Positions 22,944 to 37,640 of a stretch of DNA of 64,000 nucleotides are shown piece by piece. The stretch lies in the NCBI RefSeq assembly GCF_900106525.1, contig NZ_FNOG01000008.1, positions 186,001-250,000 of the forward strand. Direction: 5' to 3'. The translations under genes and the position numbers were made by a program. Positions within the stretch are counted from its first letter, which is position 1. Every line of letters begins with the position of its first letter. The notes beneath the pieces are model-generated. The model was not told the DNA's origin. It saw only the letters and a program-made list of their open reading frames with translations, and made no database searches. Source of the stretch: Lysobacter enzymogenes (GTDB lineage: Bacteria > Pseudomonadota > Gammaproteobacteria > Xanthomonadales > Xanthomonadaceae).

Positions 22944-25820
22944 ATGTTCGCCTGGCTCGACCGCTTCAGCGTGCGCCGCCAGCTGTGGGGGCTGTTCGCG
23001 CTGTTCCTGGCCGCCGGTTCCAGCGTGCTGCTGATCGACGAGATCGAACAGCACCGCGCGCGCGGCGCGCTGCAGAGCCTGCAGGACGATTCGCTGCGCG
23101 GGCTGCGCCTGATCAAGACCATTTCCGACGCCTACGGCCTGGACGTGGTCGACACCACCTTCCGGGTGCGCAACGACCTGGTCGGCTGGGACGAAGGCGT
23201 GGACCGGGTCGACCGCGCCCGCGCCCGCATCGACGCGGCCTGGCGCGAACTCGATGCGTTGCCGCATTCGCCGCGCGAACAGCAGCAGCTCAACGCCGCC
23301 GGCCTGGCCCGGCGCACCGCCGACGCCGCCGCGCAGGAGCTGCGCGCGATCCTGCGGCGGCGCGACCTGCCGGCGCTGGGCCGCTTCGCCGACACCCGGC
23401 TGTACCCGGCGATCGATCCGCTGACCCTGCGCATGCAGCAGCTGTCCGACCTTGAACTGGTCCAGGCCGACGCGGTGGTGCGCGCCGACATCGTCCGCAG
23501 CGAACGGGTCAGCGCGCTGCGCATCGCGGTGTCGCTGCTGGCGCTGGCGCTGGCCGCGCTGGTCGGCCGGCGGGTGCTGCGCAACGCCTCGCGCGGAGTC
23601 GACCAGCTGACCTGGCTGGCGCGGCGCATGCGCGACCACGACTACACCGCCGACCCCGGCGAGCTGCCGCCGGGCGAACTCGGCGCGGTCATGCAGACCT
23701 TCCTGGACATGCGCCGCGACGTGCTCGGCTTCGAGACCGAACTGACCGGCCAACTGATCCGCAACGAGCGCACCCGCGCCGAACTGGAGCGGCGCCAGCG
23801 TTTCCAGGCCTCGCTGCTGGATTCGGCCCAGACCGCGATCATGTCGGTCGACGCCGAAGGCCGCTTCACCCTGGTCAACCCGTTCGCCGAACGCTTGCTC
23901 GGCCTGCGCGAGGCCGAGGCGGTCGGGCGCGAACGCCTGCACGCGGTGTTCGAAACCCGCGCCCTGCAGGCGTTGGCGACCGAACTGAGCGCGCGCCTGG
24001 GCCGGCCGGTGGCGGCCGACTGGACCGCGCTGCGCGAACTCGCGCGCGGCCAGGCCGCGCCGCGCGAAACCCGCCTGCGCCACCGCAACGGCACCTGGGT
24101 GCCGGCGTTGGTGGCGGTGTCGGCCACCGGCGGCGACGACGACGAGCCGCCGGGGCTGCTGGTGATCGCCGCCGACCTCAGCGCGCTCAAGCGGCTGGAA
24201 CGCGAGCTGCGCGCCAGCGAAGCGCGCGCGCAGGACGCCAGCCGGGCCAAGTCCTCGTTCCTGGCGGCGATGAGCCACGAGATCCGCACGCCGATGATCG
24301 GCGTGACCGGCATGATCGAAGTGCTGGCGCACTCGCGCCTGGACGGCGAGCAGCGGCAGGCGCTGGAGGTGATCCAGCAGTCCTCGCAATCGCTGCTGCA
24401 GATCATCGGCGACATCCTGGATTTTTCGAAGATCGAGGCCGGCCGGCTGGAACTGGCGCCGGCGCCGGTCGATCTGGCCGCGCTGGTGCGCACCACCACC
24501 GCGGGTTTCCTCGGGGCCGCGCGCACGCGCGGGGTGGCACTGCGCTGCGAGGTCGATGCGCGCGTGGCCGCGGCGTATCGCGCCGATGCGCTGCGGCTGC
24601 GGCAGATTCTCGGCAACTTCCTGTCCAACGCGGTCAAGTTCACCGAGCATGGTTCGATCGACGTGGCGCTGGAGTTCGAAGCCACGCAGCCGCCCGCCGC
24701 CGGCGACGACGCGCCGCGCGACCGCCTGTGCCTGCGCGTCAGCGACACCGGCATCGGCATCGACGCGCAGCGCCAGCGCCTGCTGTTCCAACCGTTCCAG
24801 CAGGCCGACGCCGACACTGCGCAGCGCTACGGCGGCACCGGCCTGGGCCTGGCGATCTGCCGGCGCCTGGCCGAATTGATGGGCGGTGAGATCGCGATGG
24901 ACAGCGAGCCCGGCGTCGGCACCACCCTGCGCCTGCGCCTGAACCTGGCGCGCGCGCCGGCGCCCGAACGCGACGACGCGGCCGACGAGGCGATGACGTT
25001 GAACGCGGCGACGCCGCCGGATCCCGAGCGCGCCGCGCGCGCAGGCCGGCTGGTGCTGCTGGTCGACGACCATCCCACCAACCGTCTGGTGATCGCGCGG
25101 CAACTGGCCCTGGCCGGCTACGCCTGCGAAACCGCCGACGGCGGCGAAGCCGGCCTGCAGCGCTGGCGCAGCGGCCGCTACGCGCTGGTGCTGACCGACC
25201 TGCGCATGCCCGGCATGGACGGCTACGCGCTGACCCGGGCGATCCGCGCCGAACAAGCGCAGGCCGGCATCGGCGACGGCGATGCGCGGCGCACGCCGAT
25301 CCTGGCGCTGACCGCGTCGGCGCTGAAAGACGAAGCCGACGCCTGTTTCGCCGCGGGCATGGACGACTGCCTGGTCAAACCCATCGCCGCGGCCAAGCTC
25401 GCGGCCGCGCTGCGGCGCTGGCTGCCGGCGCAGGACGGCGATGCGGCAACGGCAACCGCCGCGGCCGCCTCGATGCTGGCGCCGCACCGAGATCTGGGCC
25501 GCGTGCTCGACTTGGACGTGCTGCACACGCTGCTCGCCGACAGCGGCGGCAGCGAAGCGCAAATCCTGCTGGCCGATTTCCTGCTCGCCGCCGACGAAGA
25601 CTTGGCCGGCCTGCACAGCGCGCACGCGGCCGGCGACGCCGGTGCGCTGCACCGCCACGCGCACCGGCTCAAGGGCGCTGCGCAACTGATCGGCGCGCAA
25701 GAACTCGCCGAAGCGGCGCAAGCGCTGGAGCAGGCGGCGCGCGCGCAAGACCTCAGCTGGATGGATGCGTTGATCGGCGATGCGCGCACGGCGTTGCGGC
25801 ATCTGCACGAATTGAACTGA
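22944..25820 (+). CDS. Hybrid sensor histidine kinase (TM-PAS-HisKA-HATPase-REC-HPT)
   Basis: A 958-residue inner-membrane kinase. Two membrane helices (about 18-35 and 190-212) flank a helical periplasmic sensor. They are followed by a HAMP-like linker, a PAS domain (about 290-400), HisKA with His445 in MSHEIRTPM, and HATPase with QILGNFLSNAVKF, DTGIGIDAQ and GTGLGLAIC. A receiver follows with VLLVDDHPTNR, Asp752 in LTDLRMPGMDG and CLVKPIAA, then a C-terminal HPT with His907 in HRLKGAA. All phosphorelay residues are present. The order resembles BvgS/RocS kinases that pass phosphate through REC and HPT to a separate regulator. The REC-EAL protein encoded four bases upstream is the obvious partner. 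The gene lies directly upstream of the NRPS cluster, so a regulatory link is possible but unproven. Confidence 0.93.
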   Translation: MFAWLDRFSVRRQLWGLFALFLAAGSSVLLIDEIEQHRARGALQSLQDDSLRGLRLIKTISDAYGLDVVDTTFRVRNDLVGWDEGVDRVDRARARIDAAWRELDALPHSPREQQQLNAAGLARRTADAAAQELRAILRRRDLPALGRFADTRLYPAIDPLTLRMQQLSDLELVQADAVVRADIVRSERVSALRIAVSLLALALAALVGRRVLRNASRGVDQLTWLARRMRDHDYTADPGELPPGELGAVMQTFLDMRRDVLGFETELTGQLIRNERTRAELERRQRFQASLLDSAQTAIMSVDAEGRFTLVNPFAERLLGLREAEAVGRERLHAVFETRALQALATELSARLGRPVAADWTALRELARGQAAPRETRLRHRNGTWVPALVAVSATGGDDDEPPGLLVIAADLSALKRLERELRASEARAQDASRAKSSFLAAMSHEIRTPMIGVTGMIEVLAHSRLDGEQRQALEVIQQSSQSLLQIIGDILDFSKIEAGRLELAPAPVDLAALVRTTTAGFLGAARTRGVALRCEVDARVAAAYRADALRLRQILGNFLSNAVKFTEHGSIDVALEFEATQPPAAGDDAPRDRLCLRVSDTGIGIDAQRQRLLFQPFQQADADTAQRYGGTGLGLAICRRLAELMGGEIAMDSEPGVGTTLRLRLNLARAPAPERDDAADEAMTLNAATPPDPERAARAGRLVLLVDDHPTNRLVIARQLALAGYACETADGGEAGLQRWRSGRYALVLTDLRMPGMDGYALTRAIRAEQAQAGIGDGDARRTPILALTASALKDEADACFAAGMDDCLVKPIAAAKLAAALRRWLPAQDGDAATATAAAASMLAPHRDLGRVLDLDVLHTLLADSGGSEAQILLADFLLAADEDLAGLHSAHAAGDAGALHRHAHRLKGAAQLIGAQELAEAAQALEQAARAQDLSWMDALIGDARTALRHLHELN

Positions 25821-26324
25821 GCGCCCAACGAACGCAAGCCGCGCTTGCGCGCACACGCGCATACGCGTGCGAGAGCGCGAACGCAACGATATCGATCGCA
25901 TTCGCCGTTCGCGCCGGATCGATCCGCGGCGCGGCCGATCGCGGTGATTTCCTGCGGAATTGCACGATTACCCGCAGCGTTCATCTACATATTCAGCGTG
26001 CCGTTTCGCATGCTATCGCCAGAACGTCATGCATTGATGCAGCTTTTGTTTGTAGCGATTACGCATGTTCATATCGACTCGCGACGAATCGACCAACGCG
26101 TCACATCGGCGAACACGACGGTGTTGATAACGTTCCGCCGCCGCACCGCTCGCCAAGCCATCGCTGCGGTCACAGCTGAACCGAGCAATGAGCTGCACAT
26201 TGCGCGCGTGCTGCGCCAACGCAAGAAAACTGACATCAACCGCGCCCACTATCCGCGTCGACAGCGCACCGCGCCGTCCGCTGCGGGAGCGCTCCATCCT
26301 CACGCCAGAGAAAGGAAGCAAGCC
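25821..26324. other. Leader region of the NRPS cluster
   Basis: About 500 bases without a credible gene, with markedly lower GC than its surroundings, especially 25980-26120. It begins with a 9-bp inverted repeat (GCGCGAACG at 25875-25883, CGTTCGCGC at 25906-25914), which may mark the end of the kinase transcript though no T run follows. It most likely contains the cluster promoter and a long 5' leader. Confidence 0.55.
26046..26074 (+). promoter_or_regulatory. Candidate promoter of the NRPS cluster
   Basis: TTGTTT (26046-26051) and TCATAT (26069-26074) are spaced by 17 bases in the most AT-rich part of the leader. The match to a sigma-70 promoter is moderate and was picked by eye; the start site would be about 240 bases before the first NRPS gene. 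Confidence 0.25.
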
Positions 26325-28238
26325 ATGGCCTCAGGACTCATCGACACCGCCCGCGCCGACGACGCGCTCGACGCCCGGCGCCACTGCGTGCATCGCCTGT
26401 TCGAACGCCAGGCCGCGGCCACGCCCGATGCGATCGCGGTGGAAACGCATTCGTCGGCATCGCGTTCGCTGGCGTCGGGCACGTCGCAGGCCGGCAGCGT
26501 GCGCCTGAGCTACGGCGAACTCGAGCGTCGCGCCAATCGCCTGGCCCATCGCCTGATCGCCGCCGGCGTGCGCCGCGGCGACCGCGTCGCATTGAGCCTG
26601 GAGCGCTCGCCGTGGCTGCCGGTGGCGCTGCTGGGCGTGCTCAAGGCCGGCGCCGCCTATCTGCCGATCGACACCCGCGCGCCGGCGGCGCGCCGCGCGT
26701 TCGTGCTGCGCCAGGCGCAGGCGCGCGCATGGCTGTGCGATGCCGGTTATCCAGATGGCGAACACGACCGCGCCGACGGTGGCGGCGATTTCGACGACGC
26801 GCATGGCGCGCCGGTGCGCATCGACCTGGACGAGCGCGACGACAGCTGGACCCGCTTCGCCGAACAGCCGCCGGCGCTGGACGCCGACGGGCGCGACCTG
26901 ATGTACGTGCTGTACACCTCCGGCACCACCGGCGAACCCAAGGGCGTGATGCTCGAACACGCCGGCGTCGCCGCGCTGCTGCAGTGGATGATCCGCGCCT
27001 ACGCGTTCGACGGCGCCGACCGCGTCCTGCAGAAAACGCCGTACACCTTCGACGCTTCGGTGTGGGAACTGTTCCTGCCGCTGCTTAGCGGCGGCACCGT
27101 GGTGCTGGCGGAGCCCGATGCGCACCGCGATCCGGCCTACCTGTCGGCCACCGTCGCCGCCGCCGGCATCACCACATTGCAACTGGTGCCGTCGATGCTG
27201 CGGCATGTGCTCGACCAACCCGAGTGGTCGCGTTGCGGCGGGCTGCGCCACCTGTTCTGCGGCGGCGAAGCGCTGACCGGCGATCTGGTCGCGGCGGTGC
27301 ACGCGCAATTCGACATTCCGGTGCACAACCTCTACGGCCCTACCGAAGCCTCGGTGCAAGTGCTGACCTGGACCTGCCGGCGCGGCCAGGCGCATGCGCA
27401 CGTGCCGATCGGCCGCGCAATTCCCGGCGTGGTCACGCACGTGTTCGACGCCGACGGCCGTCCGGTCGCACCCGGCGAAACCGGCGAACTGCACCTGGGC
27501 GGCATCGCTCTGGCGCGCGGCTATCTCGAGCGGCCCGAGCTGACCGCGCAACGCTTCCTGCAACGCCCCGGCGAGCCCGCCCCGCATCACCGGCTGTACC
27601 GCACCGGAGATCTGGTGCGCGAGGACGCCGACGGTTGCTTCCATTACGCCGGCCGCATCGACGATCAGGTCAAGGTGCAGGGCAATCGGGTCGAACTGGG
27701 CGAGATCGAAGCCTGCCTGGCCCGGGCGGCCGGCGTGTCCGCCGCCGCGGTGCTGGCCGAAACCTCGGCCGAGACCGGCGCGGTGCGGCTGGTCGCGTTC
27801 GTGCGCGCCGGCGCCGAGGTCGCGCCGCGCCTGGCCGAATTGCGCGCGCACCTGGCCGCGCATCTGCCCGACTACATGATTCCGGCGCAGTTCCGCCGCG
27901 TCGACCGCTTCCCGCTGACCGCGCACGGCAAACTCGACAAGGCCGCGCTGCGCGCCGGCCCGAGCGCGCCGTTGGCCGGCGAGAGCGCCGGCGCCGCCGC
28001 GGCCAACGAACTCGAACGCGCGCTGTCGGCGCTGTGGTCGGATGCGCTGGGCGTGGACGAAGTCGGCGTCGACCAGGACTTCTTCGAACTCGGCGGCGAT
28101 TCGGTCAGCGGCTTGCTGATGATCGCCAAGGCGCGCCGCCAGCGCATCGTGCTGACGCCGCAGGAACTGTTCCGGCTGCGCCGCATCGACGCCATCGCCT
28201 CGGCCATCGGCCAGCGCCAGGCGGCCGCTTCGGCCTGA
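26325..28238 (+). CDS. Stand-alone NRPS loading protein (A-T)
   Basis: A 637-residue A-T didomain. ATG 26325 follows AAAGGAAG; the frame is open far upstream but without motifs. Adenylation marks: LSYGELERRANRLAHRL, LKAGAAYLPID, YTSGTTGEPKG (about residue 200), FDASVWELF, NLYGPTEAS, YRTGDLVR and GRIDDQVKVQGNRVELGEIE; Lys in NGKLDK-type AHGKLDKAAL. The carrier domain has FFELGGDSVSGL with the phosphopantetheine Ser593. Reading the ten specificity positions by hand gives D-A-W-Q-F-G-L-V-Q-(K), closest to the Gln-type code DAWQFGLIDK that I remember, with Q for D at position nine. No condensation domain is present, so the amino acid is either the first residue of the chain or is passed to another carrier by a transferase. 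The large synthetase starts 93 bases downstream. Confidence 0.93.
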   Translation: MASGLIDTARADDALDARRHCVHRLFERQAAATPDAIAVETHSSASRSLASGTSQAGSVRLSYGELERRANRLAHRLIAAGVRRGDRVALSLERSPWLPVALLGVLKAGAAYLPIDTRAPAARRAFVLRQAQARAWLCDAGYPDGEHDRADGGGDFDDAHGAPVRIDLDERDDSWTRFAEQPPALDADGRDLMYVLYTSGTTGEPKGVMLEHAGVAALLQWMIRAYAFDGADRVLQKTPYTFDASVWELFLPLLSGGTVVLAEPDAHRDPAYLSATVAAAGITTLQLVPSMLRHVLDQPEWSRCGGLRHLFCGGEALTGDLVAAVHAQFDIPVHNLYGPTEASVQVLTWTCRRGQAHAHVPIGRAIPGVVTHVFDADGRPVAPGETGELHLGGIALARGYLERPELTAQRFLQRPGEPAPHHRLYRTGDLVREDADGCFHYAGRIDDQVKVQGNRVELGEIEACLARAAGVSAAAVLAETSAETGAVRLVAFVRAGAEVAPRLAELRAHLAAHLPDYMIPAQFRRVDRFPLTAHGKLDKAALRAGPSAPLAGESAGAAAANELERALSALWSDALGVDEVGVDQDFFELGGDSVSGLLMIAKARRQRIVLTPQELFRLRRIDAIASAIGQRQAAASA

Positions 28239-28331
28239 GCCGCCGCGTCGATCCGTTTCGTCGATCCGCCCCCGGTCGCCATCCGCCGCCGCCCCGCAGC
28301 GCGGCGACTTCCCCCTGCATCGGATGCCCTC

Positions 28332-34601
<6,270 letters not shown>

Positions 34602-34623
34602 TCCCCTCGCCCAGGAGCCCCGA

Positions 34624-35025
34624 ATGCGCATCCGCAATCCCGCCGCCGTGCACGCGCCCGTCGCCGCCTATTCCCATCAGATCGAAGTCGCCGGGCCGGC
34701 GCGCTGGCTGGTGCTGTCCGGCCAGATCGGCCGCCGCGCCGACGACAGCGTGCCGGACGATCCGGTCGAACAGATCCAGGTGGCGCTGGACAACATCGCC
34801 GCCAACCTGCACGAGGCCGGCATGGACGTCGGCGATGTGGTCAAGCTGACCGTGTACCTGGTCGGCGACGTCGACGCGGCGCGCCGCCGCGCGGCGTTCG
34901 ATGCATGGCTCGGCGCGCATCGCCCGTGCATGACCTTGCTCTACGTCGCCGGCCTGGCCGCGCCGGTCTATCGCGTCGAGATCGACGCGATGGCCGCCGC
35001 GCCCACGTCCGGCGCGCCCGACTGA
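34624..35025 (+). CDS. Rid family protein (cytoplasmic), NRPS cluster
   Basis: A 133-residue YjgF/Rid-family protein with AGGAG before ATG 34624, starting 22 bases after the synthetase stop, so certainly in the same operon. Family features are PVAAYSHQIEV, WLVLSGQIGRR, EQIQVALDNIAANLHEAG, DVVKLTVYLVGDVD and VYRVEIDAMAA. At the position of the catalytic arginine of true RidA (the PARS motif) the sequence reads HRPCMTLLYVAGL. When the following VA-x-L is aligned, the arginine falls on Met, so 2-aminoacrylate deaminase activity is not expected. Such proteins recur in natural-product clusters with mostly undefined roles, perhaps hydrolysis or tautomerisation of an imine or enamine intermediate. 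Serine activation by the synthetase makes a dehydroalanine-type intermediate conceivable. Confidence 0.9.
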   Translation: MRIRNPAAVHAPVAAYSHQIEVAGPARWLVLSGQIGRRADDSVPDDPVEQIQVALDNIAANLHEAGMDVGDVVKLTVYLVGDVDAARRRAAFDAWLGAHRPCMTLLYVAGLAAPVYRVEIDAMAAAPTSGAPD

Positions 35026-35053
35026 TTCCCCCTCCGCCCAGAAGGAACGCCCC

Positions 35054-35965
35054 ATGTCCGCCCAGCCCGCCGACCGCGCCTACGATTCCGGCCGCATCCA
35101 TACCCACACCCAGTCCGACGGCTACGTCTCGCACTATCGCCAGTGGGGCGAGCAGGACGCACAGGACCTGATCGCGATCCTGCACGGCGGGATCAGCCAT
35201 TCGGCCTGGCAGGCGCCGCTGGCGCAGGCCGCGGTGGCGCACGCGGGCGTGGGTTTCGTCGCGCTGGACCGGCGCGGCTCCGGCCTCAACCAGCCCGGCC
35301 GCGGCCATCTGCCGTCGGCCGAGCGCGAACTCGACGACGTGGCTTCGCTGCTGCGCGCACTGGCCCGTCCGGGCCGGCGCCTGCACCTGGCCGGCTGGTG
35401 CTTCGGCGGCCAGATCGCGACCCTGGCCGCCGAGCGCGTGGCCGCCGACCGCTTGCTGTCGAGTCTGGTGCTGATCGCGCCGGGCTTCGTCTTCACCGAG
35501 CGCTATGCCGACGTGCTGCGGTTGTCGATGCAGGCGGTGGCCGAGGTGGTGGAAGAACTCGGCGCGCCGCCGCAGGACCGCGCGTTCGTGCCGGTACCGT
35601 TGCAGATCGCCGACTTCACCGCCGATCCGGACTGGCAGCGTTACGTCGCCGACGACGAGCTGCGCCTGCGCCGGGTGTCGCAGAGCACGGTCAAGGTGTG
35701 GAGCGAGCTGGCGGAGCGTTCGCGCAGCGGCGCGCTGGCGCAGATCGGCGAACTGCCGGTGCTGGCAGTGTTCGGCCGCCAGGACCGGCTGGTCGACAAC
35801 GACGGCGTGGCGGCGATGCTGCGCGCGCAGTTGCGCGGCCCGCGTCCGGACATCGTCTACCTGGATGCGCCGCACGCGATCCAGTTCGAATCGCCGCGGC
35901 GGTTGGCCGAACTGGTGGTCGGCTTCCTGCCGCGCGGGCGCGTCGCGCTCGCCGCCAGCGCTTGA
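35054..35965 (+). CDS. Alpha/beta hydrolase with Cys nucleophile, candidate SyrC/CmaE-like aminoacyltransferase
   Basis: A 303-residue alpha/beta hydrolase behind an AGAAGGA site, 28 bases after the Rid gene. Fold marks: LIAILHGGISHSAWQ (oxyanion strand), VALDRRGSGLN, nucleophile elbow AGWCFGGQ with Cys116 instead of Ser, acid strand VFGRQDRLV (Asp244), and DAPHAIQFE (His274). The triad is therefore Cys-Asp-His. Cys in this place is the hallmark of SyrC and CmaE, which shuttle aminoacyl groups from a stand-alone A-T protein to an A-less carrier, and also of some unusual thioesterases. Both an A-T protein and an A-less carrier are encoded in this cluster, and the synthetase lacks a thioesterase. 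So this protein is either the trans-loading transferase (preferred) or a release enzyme. Neither is proven by sequence. Confidence 0.8.
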   Translation: MSAQPADRAYDSGRIHTHTQSDGYVSHYRQWGEQDAQDLIAILHGGISHSAWQAPLAQAAVAHAGVGFVALDRRGSGLNQPGRGHLPSAERELDDVASLLRALARPGRRLHLAGWCFGGQIATLAAERVAADRLLSSLVLIAPGFVFTERYADVLRLSMQAVAEVVEELGAPPQDRAFVPVPLQIADFTADPDWQRYVADDELRLRRVSQSTVKVWSELAERSRSGALAQIGELPVLAVFGRQDRLVDNDGVAAMLRAQLRGPRPDIVYLDAPHAIQFESPRRLAELVVGFLPRGRVALAASA

Positions 35966-35979
35966 CCGCTGCGCCCGCC

Positions 35980-37167
35980 ATGAACCTCGCCGCGCGTCTG
36001 CGCGATCTGAGCCTGCTGTCGGCCAGCACCATCACCATCATCGGCACCACGGTCATCGCCGCGTCGCTGCCGCAGATGGCCGAGGCCTTCGCCGGGCAGG
36101 CGCATGCCGCGTTCCTGGTCAAGATCGCGCTGACCCTGCCGGCGCTGGCGGCCGGGATCGCGGCGCTGTCGACCGGCTGGGCGATCGAGCGGGTCGGGCG
36201 CAAGCGGCTGTTCGTCGCCGCGCTGGCGCTGTACGCGCTGGCCGGCGCCGCCGGCTACGCGCTGCAATCGCTGCCCGCGCTGCTGCTGAGCCGCTTCGCG
36301 CTGGGCCTGTCGATCGCCGCGATCATGACCTGCGCGACCACCCTGATCGCCGACTACGCGCAGCGCGACGGACTCGGCGGGGCGCTGGGGCGGCAGTCGC
36401 TGTTCATGGCGCTGGGCAACATCGTGTTCGTGTTCCTCGGCGGCGTGCTCGCCGGCGTGCACTGGCGGCTGCCGTTCCTGATCTACCTGGTGGCGCTGGC
36501 GATCCTGCCCGGCGTGGCCTGGCTGGTGCGCGACCTGCCGGCCGCGCCGGCCGCCGGCGCGAGCCAACGCCCGTCGCTGCGCACCGCCGCACCGATCTGC
36601 GCGCTGGGACTGGCCAACATGCTCGCCTACTTCATGGTGCCGGTGTATCTGCCGTTCCATCTGCGCGGCTTTCCCGACGCCAGCAGCGTGCGGGTGGGCT
36701 CGCTGCTGGCGCTGGTCGGGCTGGCCTGGGGCGCGGCCTCGCTGGCCTACCCGCGCGCGGCCGCGCGCCTGCGCCACGGCCAGGTGCTGGCGCTGGGCTT
36801 CGGCCTCAGCGGCGCCGGCCTGCTGCTGCTCGGCGGCGCCGGCGACTATCCGCAGGCCTGCCTGGGTCTGGTCGCGATCGGCTTCGGCCTGGGCATGAAC
36901 GTGCCCAACTTCAACGCCTGGATGCTGTCGCGCACCCCGGCGCCGGCGCGCGCGCGCGCGATCGGCTGGCTGGTGTGCTGCGTGTTCCTGGGCCAGTTTT
37001 TTTCGCCGGTGCTGACCCAGCCGCTGGTCGCCGCGCTCGGCATCGGCCACGCCTATCTCGCCGCCGGTGCCGCCGCGCTGGCGGTCGCCGCCGGGGCGCT
37101 GGCGCTGTCGGCGCGCACGCGACAATCTGCCGCGACCCAATCCCCCGTGCCCAGGAGCGCTCCATGA
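35980..37167 (+). CDS. MFS exporter of the NRPS cluster
   Basis: A 395-residue MFS transporter from ATG 35980 (MNLAARLRDLSLLSASTITI), 14 bases after the hydrolase stop. About twelve membrane segments are visible. The loop 2-3 motif A reads GWAIERVGRKRLFV, and LSRFALGLSIAAIMTCATTL fits helix 4 of the DHA1 drug-efflux branch. The last Pro/Ser-rich residues are cytoplasmic. The stop overlaps the start of the following Rid gene (ATGA). Its place in the cluster indicates export of the peptide product and possibly self-resistance; the substrate is not readable from the sequence. Confidence 0.88.
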   Translation: MNLAARLRDLSLLSASTITIIGTTVIAASLPQMAEAFAGQAHAAFLVKIALTLPALAAGIAALSTGWAIERVGRKRLFVAALALYALAGAAGYALQSLPALLLSRFALGLSIAAIMTCATTLIADYAQRDGLGGALGRQSLFMALGNIVFVFLGGVLAGVHWRLPFLIYLVALAILPGVAWLVRDLPAAPAAGASQRPSLRTAAPICALGLANMLAYFMVPVYLPFHLRGFPDASSVRVGSLLALVGLAWGAASLAYPRAAARLRHGQVLALGFGLSGAGLLLLGGAGDYPQACLGLVAIGFGLGMNVPNFNAWMLSRTPAPARARAIGWLVCCVFLGQFFSPVLTQPLVAALGIGHAYLAAGAAALAVAAGALALSARTRQSAATQSPVPRSAP

Positions 37168-37628
37168 CGATCCGCATCGCCCTAGCCTGCGCTTTCGCCG
37201 CTTGCGCGGCCGCGCCGGCCGCCCACGCGAGCGACGACCACGCTGCGCGCTATCTCAATCCCGCGACCTTGCCCAAACCCAACGGCTACAGCCACGCGGT
37301 GTCGGTGGCGGCCGGCCGCACCGTTTACGTGTCCGGGCAGATCGGCACCGATGCGCGCGGCGAATTGGCCGGCGACGGCTTCCAGGCGCAGGCCGAGCAG
37401 GCATTCGCCAATCTCGACGCCGCGCTCAAGGCCGCCGGCGCCTCGTTCGCCGACGTGGTCAAGCTCACCTTCTACGTCACCGACATGCGCCAGATCGCGG
37501 CGGTGCGCACCGCCCGCGACAAGTACCTGGTTCCAGGCCAGGCGCCGGCCAGCACCGCGGTGGAGGTGACTGGCTTCGTCAAACCCGGCGCGCTGGTGGA
37601 AGTGGACGCGATCGCGGTGGTGCGCTGA
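37164..37628 (+). CDS. Periplasmic Rid family protein, end of NRPS operon
   Basis: A 154-residue Rid protein with a clear signal peptide (MTIRIALACAFAACAAAPAA, cleavage near HASDD), unlike the first Rid protein of the cluster. Family marks are GYSHAVSVAAGRTVYVSGQ, FANLDAALKAAGASFADVVK and LVEVDAIAVV. The catalytic-arginine region reads APASTAVEVTGF, so the arginine of RidA is replaced by Ser. The start overlaps the exporter stop as ATGA and has CCAGGAG upstream. A periplasmic Rid protein coupled to an exporter suggests that a final maturation or hydrolysis step takes place after export; this is inference from location and signal only. Confidence 0.88.
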   Translation: MTIRIALACAFAACAAAPAAHASDDHAARYLNPATLPKPNGYSHAVSVAAGRTVYVSGQIGTDARGELAGDGFQAQAEQAFANLDAALKAAGASFADVVKLTFYVTDMRQIAAVRTARDKYLVPGQAPASTAVEVTGFVKPGALVEVDAIAVVR

Positions 37629-37640
37629 GCGCACCCAGGC

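Noticed and set aside
25875-25914. Terminator after the hybrid kinase
   Set aside because: The 9-bp inverted repeat has a 22-base loop and no T run; kept only as a note in the leader entry.
34624-35025. True RidA 2-aminoacrylate deaminase
   Set aside because: The catalytic arginine position is Met when the conserved C-terminal strand is aligned; kept as a Rid-family protein of unknown role.
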